Numbered from the stretch's first letter, positions 55,285-63,914 are shown. The stretch: DNA of 64,000 bases from an uncultured Alkalilimnicola sp. (GCA_937951875.1 CALGAN010000016.1:1-64000); one strand, 5' to 3'. The notes: generated from the sequence alone by a model not told the origin. Numbers and translations are program-made.

Positions 55285-56156
55285 GGGTGCTCATCACCGG
55301 CTGCCAGGGGCAGCTGGGTTGGGAGCTGCGGCGCAGCGCTCCGGCCGGCGTGGAAGTGATCGCGCTCGGGCGCGGCGAGCTGGATATCGGCGACGCCGTC
55401 GCCGTGGAGCGGCTGATCGGCGAGCTGCGGCCGAGCGCCATCGTCAACGCCGCCGCCTATACCGCCGTCGACCGCGCCGAAAGTGAGCCGGGGCTGGCGT
55501 ATGCCGTCAACGCCGAGGGCCCCGGCTATCTGGCGCGGGCGGCTCGCGACGTGACGGCGCACCTGGTGCATATCTCCACCGATTTCATCTTCGACGGCAA
55601 CGCCGGCCGCCCGTATGCGCCGGATGCAGCGCCGGCGCCGCTCGGCGTCTACGGCGCCAGCAAGCTCGAAGGCGAGCGGCGGGTGCGCGAGCAGCTGGGC
55701 GAGCGGGCGCTGATCCTGCGCACCGCCTGGGTGTACTCCGCGCACGGCGCCAACTTCGTCAAGACCATACTGCGCTTGCTGCGTGAGCGTGACGAGCTGC
55801 GCGTGGTGGCCGACCAGATTGGCAGCCCCACTTGGGCCAAAGGGCTGGCCACCGCCGTCTGGCGCGCGCTCGAGCGCGAGGTCGGTGGCACCCACCACTG
55901 GACCGATGCCGGCGCCGCCAGCTGGTACGACTTCGCCGTGGCGATCGCCGAAGAGGCGCGCGCGCTCGGTTTGGTCGATCGCGATGTGCCGATCCGGCCT
56001 ATCCGCACGGAGGATTATCCCACTCCCGCCGTCCGACCCGCATACAGCGTGCTCGACAAGACCGCGACCTGGGCAGCGCTGGAGCTGCCGGTGCTGCACT
56101 GGCGCGAAGGGTTGCGGGGGATGCTGCGGGAGCTGGCGGCGTTGGAGCGGGGATAA
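55281..56156 (+). CDS. rfbD: dTDP-4-dehydrorhamnose reductase
   Basis: Final NADPH-dependent reduction to dTDP-L-rhamnose. The 291-residue SDR starts MRVLITGCQGQLGWEL with the nucleotide loop, carries ISTDFIFDG and Tyr124/Lys128 in YGASKLEGE. The GTG start overlaps the rfbC stop; the longer open frame upstream lies within rfbC and is not used. Confidence 0.96.
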   Translation: MRVLITGCQGQLGWELRRSAPAGVEVIALGRGELDIGDAVAVERLIGELRPSAIVNAAAYTAVDRAESEPGLAYAVNAEGPGYLARAARDVTAHLVHISTDFIFDGNAGRPYAPDAAPAPLGVYGASKLEGERRVREQLGERALILRTAWVYSAHGANFVKTILRLLRERDELRVVADQIGSPTWAKGLATAVWRALEREVGGTHHWTDAGAASWYDFAVAIAEEARALGLVDRDVPIRPIRTEDYPTPAVRPAYSVLDKTATWAALELPVLHWREGLRGMLRELAALERG

Positions 56157-56234
56157 GTCAACAGGGAAAAGGACAATGGCGGGCGGCGTTCTCGAACGCC
56201 TGGGCCAGGCCGGTAAAACTAACGGAGCGCCACG

Positions 56235-57362
56235 ATGCGTAGACTTCTGATCACCGGCGGTGCCGGCTTCATCGGCGCCAATTTCGTCCACTACTGGCTC
56301 GGCCGGTATCCGGGCGATCGGGTGGTGGTGCTCGACGCGCTTACCTACGCCGGCAACCGGGCCAGCCTTCAGGCGCTGGCGGACAACCCCAACTTTCGCT
56401 TCGTGCACGGTGACATCCGTGACTACGAGCTAGTCGCGGCGCTGCTGGCCGACGAAGCGCTGGATACTATCGTTCACTTCGCCGCCGAGTCGCACGTCGA
56501 TCGCTCCATCCACGGTCCCGACGCCTTCATCGACACCAACGTCAACGGCACGCACACCCTGCTCAAGGCCGCCAAGGCGGTCTGGCAGCGGGACGGAAGC
56601 TGGCGGCCGCACCGTTTTCATCATGTGTCCACCGACGAAGTCTACGGCTCGCTCGGCCCGAACGATCCGGCATTCACCGAAACCACGCCCTACGCGCCCA
56701 ACTCACCGTACTCCGCCAGCAAGGCCGCTAGCGATCACCTGGTGCGGGCCTACCACCACACCTATGGCCTCAACACCACGGTCAGCAATTGCTCCAACAA
56801 CTACGGGCCCTACCACTTCCCGGAGAAGCTCATCCCGCTGACCATCGTCAACCTGCTCGACGGCAAGCCGGTGCCGGTGTACGGCGACGGCCTCAACATT
56901 CGCGACTGGCTGTACGTCGAGGATCACTGCCGGGCGATCGACCTGATTCTCTCCCGCGGCCGGGTCGGCGAGACCTACAACGTCGGCGGCAACAACGAGT
57001 GGACCAACATCGCCATCGTCCGTCATCTCTGCCGACTGCTGGACGAAGCCTTCGCCGCCGAGCCGGCGCTGCGCGAGCGTTTTCCGCGCTCGCCGGCCGC
57101 TGGCGGCGAGCGCAGCGAGAGCCTGATCCGCTTCGTCAGCGACCGCCCCGGCCACGACCGCCGCTACGCCATCGACCCGAGCAAGATCCAGCGGGACCTC
57201 GGCTTCTACCCGTGTGAGAGCTTCGAAACCGGCATCCGCAAGACCCTGCGCTGGTACCTGGCCAACGAGTCGTGGTGGCGGGCGGTGATGGATGGCAGCT
57301 ACCGAGATTGGGTCGAGCTGCAGTACAGCGGCGCGGTTGCGCCACAGCCGGTCCTTTCTTGA
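56235..57362 (+). CDS. rfbB: dTDP-glucose 4,6-dehydratase
   Basis: Second enzyme of dTDP-L-rhamnose synthesis. The 375-residue extended SDR has GGAGFIGANFVHY (8-20), the active-site triplet region STDEVYGSLG and Tyr159/Lys163 in YSASKAASD, then NNYGPYHFPEKLIP. GGAG lies 8 bases upstream. It comes last in the operon, separated from rfbD by 78 bases; the order A-C-D-B is less usual than B-D-A-C. Confidence 0.97.
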   Translation: MRRLLITGGAGFIGANFVHYWLGRYPGDRVVVLDALTYAGNRASLQALADNPNFRFVHGDIRDYELVAALLADEALDTIVHFAAESHVDRSIHGPDAFIDTNVNGTHTLLKAAKAVWQRDGSWRPHRFHHVSTDEVYGSLGPNDPAFTETTPYAPNSPYSASKAASDHLVRAYHHTYGLNTTVSNCSNNYGPYHFPEKLIPLTIVNLLDGKPVPVYGDGLNIRDWLYVEDHCRAIDLILSRGRVGETYNVGGNNEWTNIAIVRHLCRLLDEAFAAEPALRERFPRSPAAGGERSESLIRFVSDRPGHDRRYAIDPSKIQRDLGFYPCESFETGIRKTLRWYLANESWWRAVMDGSYRDWVELQYSGAVAPQPVLS

Positions 57363-57681
57363 GAAGGGCTAGCTCTACACCTCAGAGGCTTGGGTTGCAC
57401 CGATCATCGGCTGGGCGCTGATACAGCCACGGCCCAGGGTAGAGTCGACGGCAAGCTTTCTACCCAGCCCTCTTGCTTTCCTCCGGTTTCACTGCTGGGA
57501 GAGGCAAGAGCGTATGGGCGGCACTCTGGGACTAGAGCAGCGCCATCCATCGAGTGGTGGTACACCGCTGTACCGATCGACAAGGCTGGCCGCCATTGCC
57601 CACTGCGTCACGACAGGCGTGTGCCACGGCGCTGAAGGTCCCGCGCGCTTGGCCGGTGAGGGAGCTGCTTGCTCGGGGCAG
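57363..57681 (+). other. Non-coding stretch after rfbB
   Basis: About 320 bases without a convincing gene. Short open frames exist on both strands but lack ribosome-binding sites and recognisable protein. I see no repeats or transposon ends. Confidence 0.5.
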
Positions 57682-57727
57682 TATACCGCCAGGGGTATAT
57701 AAGTTGTTGTGTTTCCTTCTTTTTTGC
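57682..57727 (+). terminator. Terminator-like hairpin with T-rich tail
   Basis: TATACC (57682-57687) pairs with GGTATA (57694-57699) around a 6-base loop. A T-rich stretch follows from 57703 with six consecutive T near its end. The stem is short, so termination of the rfb operon here is plausible but unproven. Confidence 0.4.
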
Positions 57728-57738
57728 TCCTGACCCGC

Positions 57739-57768
57739 TTGACACTGTGAGCTAGGTCACGGCATAAC
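57739..57768 (+). promoter_or_regulatory. Sigma70-like promoter upstream of the orphan region
   Basis: A perfect TTGACA (57739-57744), 18-base spacer and CATAAC (4 of 6). Transcription would start near 57775. No recognised gene lies close downstream, and the spacer holds a CRP-like palindrome. Confidence 0.55.
57746..57761. promoter_or_regulatory. CRP/Vfr-like palindrome
   Basis: TGTGA-N6-TCACG matches the CRP consensus TGTGA-N6-TCACA at 9 of 10 half-site bases. It lies between the -35 and -10 boxes, where a bound protein would be expected to block the promoter or to serve another promoter. Confidence 0.5.
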
Positions 57769-57789
57769 GTCAAAACGTGAAATCTTCAT

Positions 57790-57930
57790 ATGGATAGCCA
57801 TGGCGCGAAGGCTATCCTCGCGCCGTCCTACGGCAAATTCTTCCGCCGTTGTTCAGCTCTAGCGGTATGCGATGCGCATATGGACGTGCCCCTTTGTCCG
57901 CTAACTGAAAGGTTTGCCCATTACCCGTAG
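57790..57930 (+). CDS. Possible 46-residue leader ORF, doubtful
   Basis: An ATG about 15 bases after the predicted transcription start opens a 46-codon frame (MDSHGAKAILAPSYGKFF...) ending at TAG. It has no ribosome-binding site and no similarity I recognise. The two competing palindromes fall within its first twelve codons, so if translated it could influence their folding. It may equally be chance. Confidence 0.15.
   Translation: MDSHGAKAILAPSYGKFFRRCSALAVCDAHMDVPLCPLTERFAHYP
57792..57824 (+). repeat. Two overlapping, mutually exclusive palindromes
   Basis: GGATAGCC (57792-57799) pairs with GGCTATCC (57810-57817), and GGCGCGA (57802-57808) pairs with TCGCGCC (57818-57824). The arms interleave with no linker, so both stems cannot form together in one RNA; the layout is that of a two-state switch. 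Confidence 0.5.
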
Positions 57931-57983
57931 CCGTAGCCTTGGTACGTGGTGGTGAGATTACTTTTCTCAGGGGAGGGGCTGTT

Positions 57984-58793
57984 ATGAGTCCTGCTACCGA
58001 CACCGCCGCCAACGGCGTGGAGCCGCCAGGGTGCGTAGTAGCCCCTTGGCGCGCTTTTCATGAACAAGCGAGCGCGCAGGAGCGTGTTGCCGGGACCGGC
58101 CGCGCGGAATCCGGCGAGGCTAAGTCGCCGGTTCTCGGTTGCGGCAGGCGCGCGGTCCTCTTCCATGTGGGCAGATTCGGTGTCGCCGGTAAGAAGAACG
58201 CTGTCACCACTTCCATCAGCAAGCGCGGCTTCCTTTTTTCCCTTGGCGCAGCCTCCGATGTCGGGTTGGGGAGGTTCGCCTCGGACGACATCGCGCTGTC
58301 GACTTTCTATAGCGACCGGACCGAGAAACTTATTAAGCTATCGCCTGCGCTCAAGCGCTTCGGTAGCCGCTTCACGCGGTTGGTGGGCGTTGCCGAAACC
58401 AAGCCGGTCGGCCGTACCGGAATCACGCGGTTGATACCGCTCGCCCATCAAGCCTGTCCGAACGACTACGCGCTCGCTTCGTCCACCTCGCTGGCCGTTG
58501 GCAACGAGCTGGCGGGGAGGTTATCGGAGGCGTGTGGCATCAAGCTGGGGCACTCCACTCGATTACACCGCATCGGCCGTCCAAGGCGGTCCTCGCGTGC
58601 GTCGTTAGCCGCTGCGAGCCGACAGACCGTCGGTGGTGGAGACCCGTTTGCCGAGGTCTTCCCAGGTGGAGCATCGCTCGCTGCTGGTGGCGAAGTTCGC
58701 GAGTCGCCAACCGGCGACGGTTTCGTGAGTCGAGAAGCTGTTCTCTGCCGAAATGCTGGCGCGCAAGGGCAATGTACGAGGTACGGATGGTAG
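57984..58793 (+). CDS. Orphan hypothetical ORF
   Basis: An open frame of 269 residues preceded by an excellent ribosome-binding stretch (GGGGAGGGG, 5 bases before the ATG). The product is basic and Arg/Ala/Gly/Ser-rich, with no signal peptide, membrane segment or motif I recognise. In GC-rich DNA such a frame can arise by chance, and other frames over its 3' half look equally codon-like. It could be a lineage-specific gene, a decayed gene or non-coding DNA. Confidence 0.3.
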   Translation: MSPATDTAANGVEPPGCVVAPWRAFHEQASAQERVAGTGRAESGEAKSPVLGCGRRAVLFHVGRFGVAGKKNAVTTSISKRGFLFSLGAASDVGLGRFASDDIALSTFYSDRTEKLIKLSPALKRFGSRFTRLVGVAETKPVGRTGITRLIPLAHQACPNDYALASSTSLAVGNELAGRLSEACGIKLGHSTRLHRIGRPRRSSRASLAAASRQTVGGGDPFAEVFPGGASLAAGGEVRESPTGDGFVSREAVLCRNAGAQGQCTRYGW

Positions 58794-58964
58794 TGGTTCG
58801 AGACAACACTTCCGGCCGGCCTGGGAGCTTCGAAGAGGGGCAGTAATGTCGAAACCGTGCGTAGGTTCTTGGCGGGCCGTGACGGCAATCCGAAAGAACG
58901 GGCATAGAGTCACTACAATCCCGTCTTCCGCGAATAACCTCGCAGAAATCGGCAAGGATAGGCA
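58794..58964 (+). promoter_or_regulatory. Region upstream of the export operon with a -10 box
   Basis: No gene supported. TACAAT at 58914-58919 is a good -10 hexamer (5 of 6) with no -35 partner at 16-18 bases, as expected of an activator-dependent promoter. Transcription from it would start about 40 bases before the lipoprotein gene. Confidence 0.35.
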
Positions 58965-59426
58965 TTGATTACGATCAAGAATAATTCGCAATACCGAGTG
59001 CTTGCCGGGTTCCTCGGCCGCTTGCGGCCGCTCGCTTGCGCGCTGTTGGCGGCAGCCGCTGTGACGCTCAGCGCTTGCGCTACGCTGCCCGAGGCTCATA
59101 TGGCGAGCAGCGGGCGCGAGGCGGCGGCTACGGGGCTTGATCCGGCTCTGCAGCAGTTCCTGAGCGACGCGCCGGCGGCGAGCGTGTTGGCTTTAGCGGA
59201 CAGCCCTTGGGGCGCGAACGTCATCATCTCCGTACAAGAACCGTACTACGCCGCCAGCGGCCGTATCTGCCGTGCATTGACCGTCGAGTCTGGTGCCGGC
59301 AGCTGGCCCGGTCTGGTGTGCCGGCTGCCCGACGGCGGTTGGCAAGCGGTGCGCGTATTGCATTACCAAGGGCGGCCGCTGCTGAGCTCCGCCCCTGAAC
59401 GAGCCGAATCCGGGGTGGCCCAATGA
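58965..59426 (+). CDS. Small outer-envelope lipoprotein of the export operon
   Basis: A 153-residue protein with a signal peptide (hydrophobic core ACALLAAAAVTLSAC) and lipobox LSAC, lipidated Cys at 38. Residue +2 is Ala, which favours outer-membrane sorting. The mature part has VQEPYYAASGRICRALTVE and GLVCRLPDGGWQAVRVL, with two cysteines that could form a disulfide. I do not know the family. The start is TTG with AAGGA upstream. It overlaps the KpsD-like gene by ATGA, so a role with that exporter is likely. Confidence 0.72.
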   Translation: MITIKNNSQYRVLAGFLGRLRPLACALLAAAAVTLSACATLPEAHMASSGREAAATGLDPALQQFLSDAPAASVLALADSPWGANVIISVQEPYYAASGRICRALTVESGAGSWPGLVCRLPDGGWQAVRVLHYQGRPLLSSAPERAESGVAQ

Positions 59427-61141
59427 GCGTTTTCTGGCGCGCCCGCCAGCTGGGCAAGTTCCTGTGCATCGCCCTCGCAGCGTTGGTATCGTCGGCGTCA
59501 TCGATGGCGCAGATCGCCACTGGCCTAGGAGATGTTCCCGCCGAGCAGCAGGTGGGGCGCCTGCCCCCCGCGCAGGAGCCGGCGTCCCCGGTGGATCGTC
59601 GTGTAGGTACCTATGGTCCGGTGGTGAGCACGCCGGAGCCGCAAGAGCAGCAAAGCGAGATCCCGCCCTTCGGCGCGGAACTTTTCACCGGCGGCTTCCG
59701 TGGTCCGCGTGCCCTGGGGCTGAACCCGTCGTACCGCATCCTGCCGGGCGACCAGATCACCTTGCGCGTATGGGGGGCGGTGGAGTTCGAACGCGTGCTG
59801 GTGGTCGACGCACAGGGCAACGTCTTCGTGCCGTACGTCGGCCCCGTGCATGTGGAGGGCGTGTCCCACGGCGAACTGGACGCCAAGGTTAAGGCCGCGA
59901 TCAAGCAGGTGTTCCCCGACAACGTATCGGTCTACACCAACCTGCAGGGCGTTCAGCCGGTGGCGGTGTTCGTCACGGGGTACGTCAAGAAACCTGGCCG
60001 CTACGCTGGCAATCCCAGCGACTCCTTGTTGTATTTCCTCGACCAGGCTTCCGGCATCGACCAAGCCAGTGGCAGCTACCGCCGTATCCGGATCCTGCGA
60101 GACGGCGGCACCATCGCCGAGGTGGACCTCTATGACTTCCTGGTCAGTGGCAAGCTGCCTCGGCCTCAGTTCCAGGATGGGGACACTATCGTCGTCGAGC
60201 GCCGAGGGCCGGTGGTCACCGTCAGCGGCGATGTTGCCCAGGCTTATCGCTTCGAGCTCGATCAGGACGCCAAATTGGGGCATGAGCTGATCGAAATGGT
60301 GCAGCTCAAGCCCGGTGTGTCCCATGTCCTGCTCCGCGGCGTGCGCGAGGACGGACCGTTCTCCAAGTACCTCTCGCTGCACGCCTTTCGCGACGACATG
60401 CTTAAAGGCGGCGACGAGGTGCTGTTCTCCATCGATCAGCGCTCCGATGTCATCGTGGTGCAGATCGAGGGCAGCTACAAGGGGCCGTCACGTTTCGCCG
60501 TGCCGAAGGATGCCACCCTGCAGGCGCTGCTCGACAGCATTGAGGTCGACCCAGCGTTGGCCGACGTACGCAGCATTTCCATCCGTCGCGAAAGTGTGGC
60601 CCAGCGCCAGCGCCAAGCGTTGGAGGATGCCCTACGCCGGCTTGAGACCACCTATCTGAGCGCTCCCTCACGCACCGATGAGGAAGCCCGGATCCGCGTG
60701 CAGGAAGCGCAGCTGATCCAGGACTTCGTCAAGCGCGCCCGGGAAGTGAAGCCGAACGGCCGCATGGTGGTGGCCTATGACGGGCGCATCGCCGATGTGC
60801 GTCTGCAGGACGGCGATGTCATCACCATCCCGGAACGTTCCGACAGCTTGCTGATCAGCGGCGAGGTGCAGGTTCCGCAGGCGATCGTCTATGTCCAGGG
60901 CCATACGCTCGAGGACTACATTCGTCGCGCCGGCGGTTTCACCGACCGGGCCGATCAGGACAACATCCTGATCGTCCGGCAGAACGGTGAGGTGGTCACC
61001 AGTCGCGATGCCGAGCTGCGCCCGGGCGACGAGGTACTAGTCCTGCCGGCGGTGCCGACCAAGAACCTGCAGCTGGCGTCGACCATCGCGGAGATCCTGT
61101 TCCGCATCGCAGTCACCACCCGGACCATCCTGAATATCTAA
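59423..61141 (+). CDS. Outer-membrane polysaccharide export protein, KpsD/Wza-like
   Basis: A 572-residue periplasmic/outer-membrane exporter of capsule-type polysaccharide. A signal peptide (about 1-29, no lipobox) is followed by the poly-export domain (YRILPGDQITLRVWGAVEFERVLVVDAQGNVFVPYVGPV, about 104-143) and several SLBB-type repeats (VFVTGYVKKPGRY, VTVSGDVAQAYRF, LLISGEVQVPQAIVYVQG). Length and absent lipobox fit KpsD better than lipidated Wza. It begins in overlap with the lipoprotein gene. Confidence 0.9.
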   Translation: MSVFWRARQLGKFLCIALAALVSSASSMAQIATGLGDVPAEQQVGRLPPAQEPASPVDRRVGTYGPVVSTPEPQEQQSEIPPFGAELFTGGFRGPRALGLNPSYRILPGDQITLRVWGAVEFERVLVVDAQGNVFVPYVGPVHVEGVSHGELDAKVKAAIKQVFPDNVSVYTNLQGVQPVAVFVTGYVKKPGRYAGNPSDSLLYFLDQASGIDQASGSYRRIRILRDGGTIAEVDLYDFLVSGKLPRPQFQDGDTIVVERRGPVVTVSGDVAQAYRFELDQDAKLGHELIEMVQLKPGVSHVLLRGVREDGPFSKYLSLHAFRDDMLKGGDEVLFSIDQRSDVIVVQIEGSYKGPSRFAVPKDATLQALLDSIEVDPALADVRSISIRRESVAQRQRQALEDALRRLETTYLSAPSRTDEEARIRVQEAQLIQDFVKRAREVKPNGRMVVAYDGRIADVRLQDGDVITIPERSDSLLISGEVQVPQAIVYVQGHTLEDYIRRAGGFTDRADQDNILIVRQNGEVVTSRDAELRPGDEVLVLPAVPTKNLQLASTIAEILFRIAVTTRTILNI

Positions 61142-61203
61142 AAGATGCAAGCGCTATCCGTCAGACCGATCGGAGATGCCGTCAGCCAGAGGGAGAGGAC
61201 CTA

Positions 61204-61983
61204 ATGCGATCCTCTTGGCAAGTTACTTGCAGCGTGTGGCACGCCATGTTCATGCGTGAAGCGGGCGCACGCATTATGGCTGACCGTTTTGGTTGGTTCT
61301 GGATGTTCGCCGAGCCTGTCGCCTATGTGGTGATCATGATTGGCGTGCGCGAAATGCTGGGCCGTACCCGCTTCGTCATAGGGGCAGATTTTATACCGTG
61401 GCTCATAACCGGTCTTATGGCTTTTAACCTATTTCGGGACGGGGTAACTAGATCGCTTGGGGCGGTCGAGGCCAATAAAGGGTTGTTCGCCTACCGTCAA
61501 GTAAAGCCCGTTGATCCCGTTTTGGTGCGTTGTGTTCTGGAAGGTATCTTAAAAAGTCTCGTTTTCCTTATCTTGATCGGAGGAGCGACCCTGCTAGGAC
61601 ATCCAATGCTGCCGGCGGCCCCGCTTGAAGCGGCTCATGTATGGCTGTCCGTCTGGTTGCTGGGCGTGGGTTGCGGATTGGTCGTGTCGGCTGGAGGGGC
61701 GCTTATTTCCGAGCTCGGTCGGTTTGTGCGGATGGCGATGCTTCCGATGTTTATGCTGTCCGGCGCAATTATACCAGTACAAATGTTGCCCCATGCTGTG
61801 CAGCAAAAAATGCTTTATAACCCCGTTTTGCACGGACTTGAGAGTCTGCGGCTTTGTTTTTTTCCGCTTTATAAAACCGTGCAAGGCGTCGATCTTCTCT
61901 ATGTCTGGCTTTCGGCTCTGGCGGCGTTAGCACTTGGGCTCGCTCTGCATGTCCGATTCGCTAGGCAGCTTAAGATGCAATGA
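61204..61983 (+). CDS. ABC transporter permease for polysaccharide export, KpsM-like
   Basis: A 259-residue ABC-2 type permease with six hydrophobic segments. Matching KpsM/CtrC/BexB features include MFMREAGARIMADRFGWFWMFAEPV at the N-terminus and ALISELGRFVRMAMLPMFMLSGAIIPVQMLP near the centre. GGGAGAGGA precedes the ATG. Its stop overlaps the ATPase start (ATGA). Codon use shifts towards A/T-ending codons relative to the gene before. Confidence 0.92.
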   Translation: MRSSWQVTCSVWHAMFMREAGARIMADRFGWFWMFAEPVAYVVIMIGVREMLGRTRFVIGADFIPWLITGLMAFNLFRDGVTRSLGAVEANKGLFAYRQVKPVDPVLVRCVLEGILKSLVFLILIGGATLLGHPMLPAAPLEAAHVWLSVWLLGVGCGLVVSAGGALISELGRFVRMAMLPMFMLSGAIIPVQMLPHAVQQKMLYNPVLHGLESLRLCFFPLYKTVQGVDLLYVWLSALAALALGLALHVRFARQLKMQ

Positions 61984-62645
61984 TTCAGGTCAAGAACGTA
62001 TACAAACGTTATCGTAACCGGCACGGAAGCGGCTGGGTGCTGCGTGATATTAACTTTACGGTGCCGCGCGGGATAAGCGTGGGTTTGGTGGGGCGCAACG
62101 GGGCAGGAAAATCCACGCTGTTGCGCCTGATTGGAGGTATGGACCATCCAGATCGAGGAGAAATCATACGAAAGTGCCGGGTGTCCTGGCCGATTGGACT
62201 GGCGGGTGGCTTTCAAGGTTCTATGACGGGGCGGCAAAACGTCAAGTTTGTGGCTCGCATCCATGGGAATGACAGTTTTATTGACGATGTCATTCGCAAG
62301 GTTGAAGAATTCGCGGAGCTTGGGCCAGCCTTTGATGAACCCGTCAAGACATACTCAAGCGGGATGAGAAGCCGCTTGGCATTTGGCTTGTCCCTGGCCT
62401 TCGACTTCGATCTATATATTTCTGATGAGGCAACGGCTGTCGGGGACAAATCGTTCAAGGAAAAAGCTACCCAGGCGTTCAAAGAAAAAGTCGGCAAGGC
62501 AGGTCTCATAATTGTTTCCCATAGCGAGGGGATCCTTAAAGAGCTGTGCCAAGCCGGAATATGGCTCGATCAAGGACAGGCTTATTGGTTCGACGATATC
62601 CAAGACGCCATTGCCGCCTATCATGAGAGTATTCGGCGGTCGTGA
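61980..62645 (+). CDS. ABC transporter ATP-binding protein, KpsT-like
   Basis: A 221-residue ATPase: Walker A GRNGAGKSTLLRLIGG (about 38-53), signature YSSGMRSRLAFGLSLA and Walker B DLYISDEA, with SHSEGIL as the switch histidine. The size, without a C-terminal sugar-binding domain, is that of KpsT/CtrD/BexA capsule exporters rather than O-antigen Wzt with a carbohydrate-binding module. It overlaps both flanking genes. Confidence 0.94.
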   Translation: MIQVKNVYKRYRNRHGSGWVLRDINFTVPRGISVGLVGRNGAGKSTLLRLIGGMDHPDRGEIIRKCRVSWPIGLAGGFQGSMTGRQNVKFVARIHGNDSFIDDVIRKVEEFAELGPAFDEPVKTYSSGMRSRLAFGLSLAFDFDLYISDEATAVGDKSFKEKATQAFKEKVGKAGLIIVSHSEGILKELCQAGIWLDQGQAYWFDDIQDAIAAYHESIRRS

Positions 62646-63724
62646 AAGATAAGTTTAAAAGACATCCTTATTGGTTTTTGGTGCTCCTTGCATTCTTTGC
62701 GGGCTGCTATTACTGGTCTTTTTGGGCGACAGATCGCTATGTCTCTGAAGCTACAGTTGTTCTTCAAGGGGTTAATATAGGGCCGCCAACGTTGAATTTT
62801 ACATCGATCTTGACAGGTGGCGGCTCGCACGACTTGCTCATGCTGCGAGAGCACATGCTGTCGGTCGATATGCTGAAGAAGCTGGACGCTGAGCTAGATC
62901 TCAGAGCGCACTTTTCTGATCGTCAAATTGACGTTTTTTCTCGGCTGCGAGCGCCAGATGTTCCGATAGAGGATTTTCATCGTTACTACCTCACTCGTGT
63001 TTCCGTGAAATTAGATGAGTATGCGCAAGTGCTGCGCATCCGAAGTGAGGCTTTTGATCCGCAAACCGCACAACGTATCGCCCTATTGCTTCTGCGCGAA
63101 GGAGAGGCGCATATCAACGCATTAGGGCAACGTTTAGCCGCAGAGCAAGTGAGATTCATTGAAAGGCAAGTACAAGAGCTGAACGAACGTGTCCGCCAAG
63201 CCCAAGAGGCTGTCCTGGCGTATCAAAACGAGCACGGTTTGGTGTCGCCTACGGGTACCGTACAGGGATTGAGCGCGATAGTGGCAAGTCTAGAAGGCGA
63301 ACTCGCAAAGCTAAGCGCTCGCCGGCAAGCACTGGCAGCGTCTCATAGTTCGCAATCCCCGGAGATGATTCGGCTAGATGCAGAGATCCAAGCGCTCAAG
63401 AACCAGATTAGACGCGAACAAGCGCGTTTGGCTGACGGTTCTGGGCAAGCTTTAAACCGAGTAACGGCGGAATTCGAAGCGCTGCGTATGCAGTTGGAGT
63501 TCGCTCTGGAAATGTACTCCACAGCGCGGGCAGCTTTAGAAAGTACACGGGTAGAAGCGGCGCGAACTCTGAAGCAGGTTTCGATACTGCAGAATCCAAC
63601 GTATCCGGAGTACCCCACGGAACCAAGGCGGCTATATAACATTGCCGTTTTTACCTTGCTTCTCTGCCTCGGCGGAATAATAGCGCATCTCATCGCTGCA
63701 ATAATCCGCGATCATTATGACTAG
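62642..63724 (+). CDS. Capsule export inner-membrane protein, KpsE-like (PCP-3)
   Basis: A 360-residue polysaccharide co-polymerase of the ABC-dependent class. A membrane segment at about 12-30 follows a short basic N-terminus, a long coiled coil spans about 165-310, and a second membrane segment lies at about 335-355. TYPEYPTEPRR before the last helix is the proline-rich motif. It bridges the ABC transporter and the KpsD-like exporter. The GTG start overlaps the ATPase stop. Low GC for this window. Confidence 0.9.
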   Translation: MKDKFKRHPYWFLVLLAFFAGCYYWSFWATDRYVSEATVVLQGVNIGPPTLNFTSILTGGGSHDLLMLREHMLSVDMLKKLDAELDLRAHFSDRQIDVFSRLRAPDVPIEDFHRYYLTRVSVKLDEYAQVLRIRSEAFDPQTAQRIALLLLREGEAHINALGQRLAAEQVRFIERQVQELNERVRQAQEAVLAYQNEHGLVSPTGTVQGLSAIVASLEGELAKLSARRQALAASHSSQSPEMIRLDAEIQALKNQIRREQARLADGSGQALNRVTAEFEALRMQLEFALEMYSTARAALESTRVEAARTLKQVSILQNPTYPEYPTEPRRLYNIAVFTLLLCLGGIIAHLIAAIIRDHYD

Positions 63725-63914
63725 TTAAGTCCAAGTGTGCGATAAAGATGTCCGAAGTGTAACCCCGATCCAAAGAGCCGGTGGCAATAAGTGGCATGAA
63801 TACAGCGCGAGGCTTGGTAAGAGGTGACTGGAGCGATCCAAGAAAGAGAGTTCAGTTTGCTTCTTGCCGAAACTTTACCGTTCATTGTCGTTTGACGGCG
63901 TAGGATTTTCTTCT

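Noticed and set aside
57792..57824. Pseudoknot made of both interleaved stems at 57.8 kb
   Set aside because: There is no linker to cross the 8-bp stem, so the two helices cannot coexist; they are better read as alternatives.
58466..58888. 140-codon antisense frame in the orphan region
   Set aside because: Pro/Ser/Arg-rich with no ribosome-binding site or recognisable motif.
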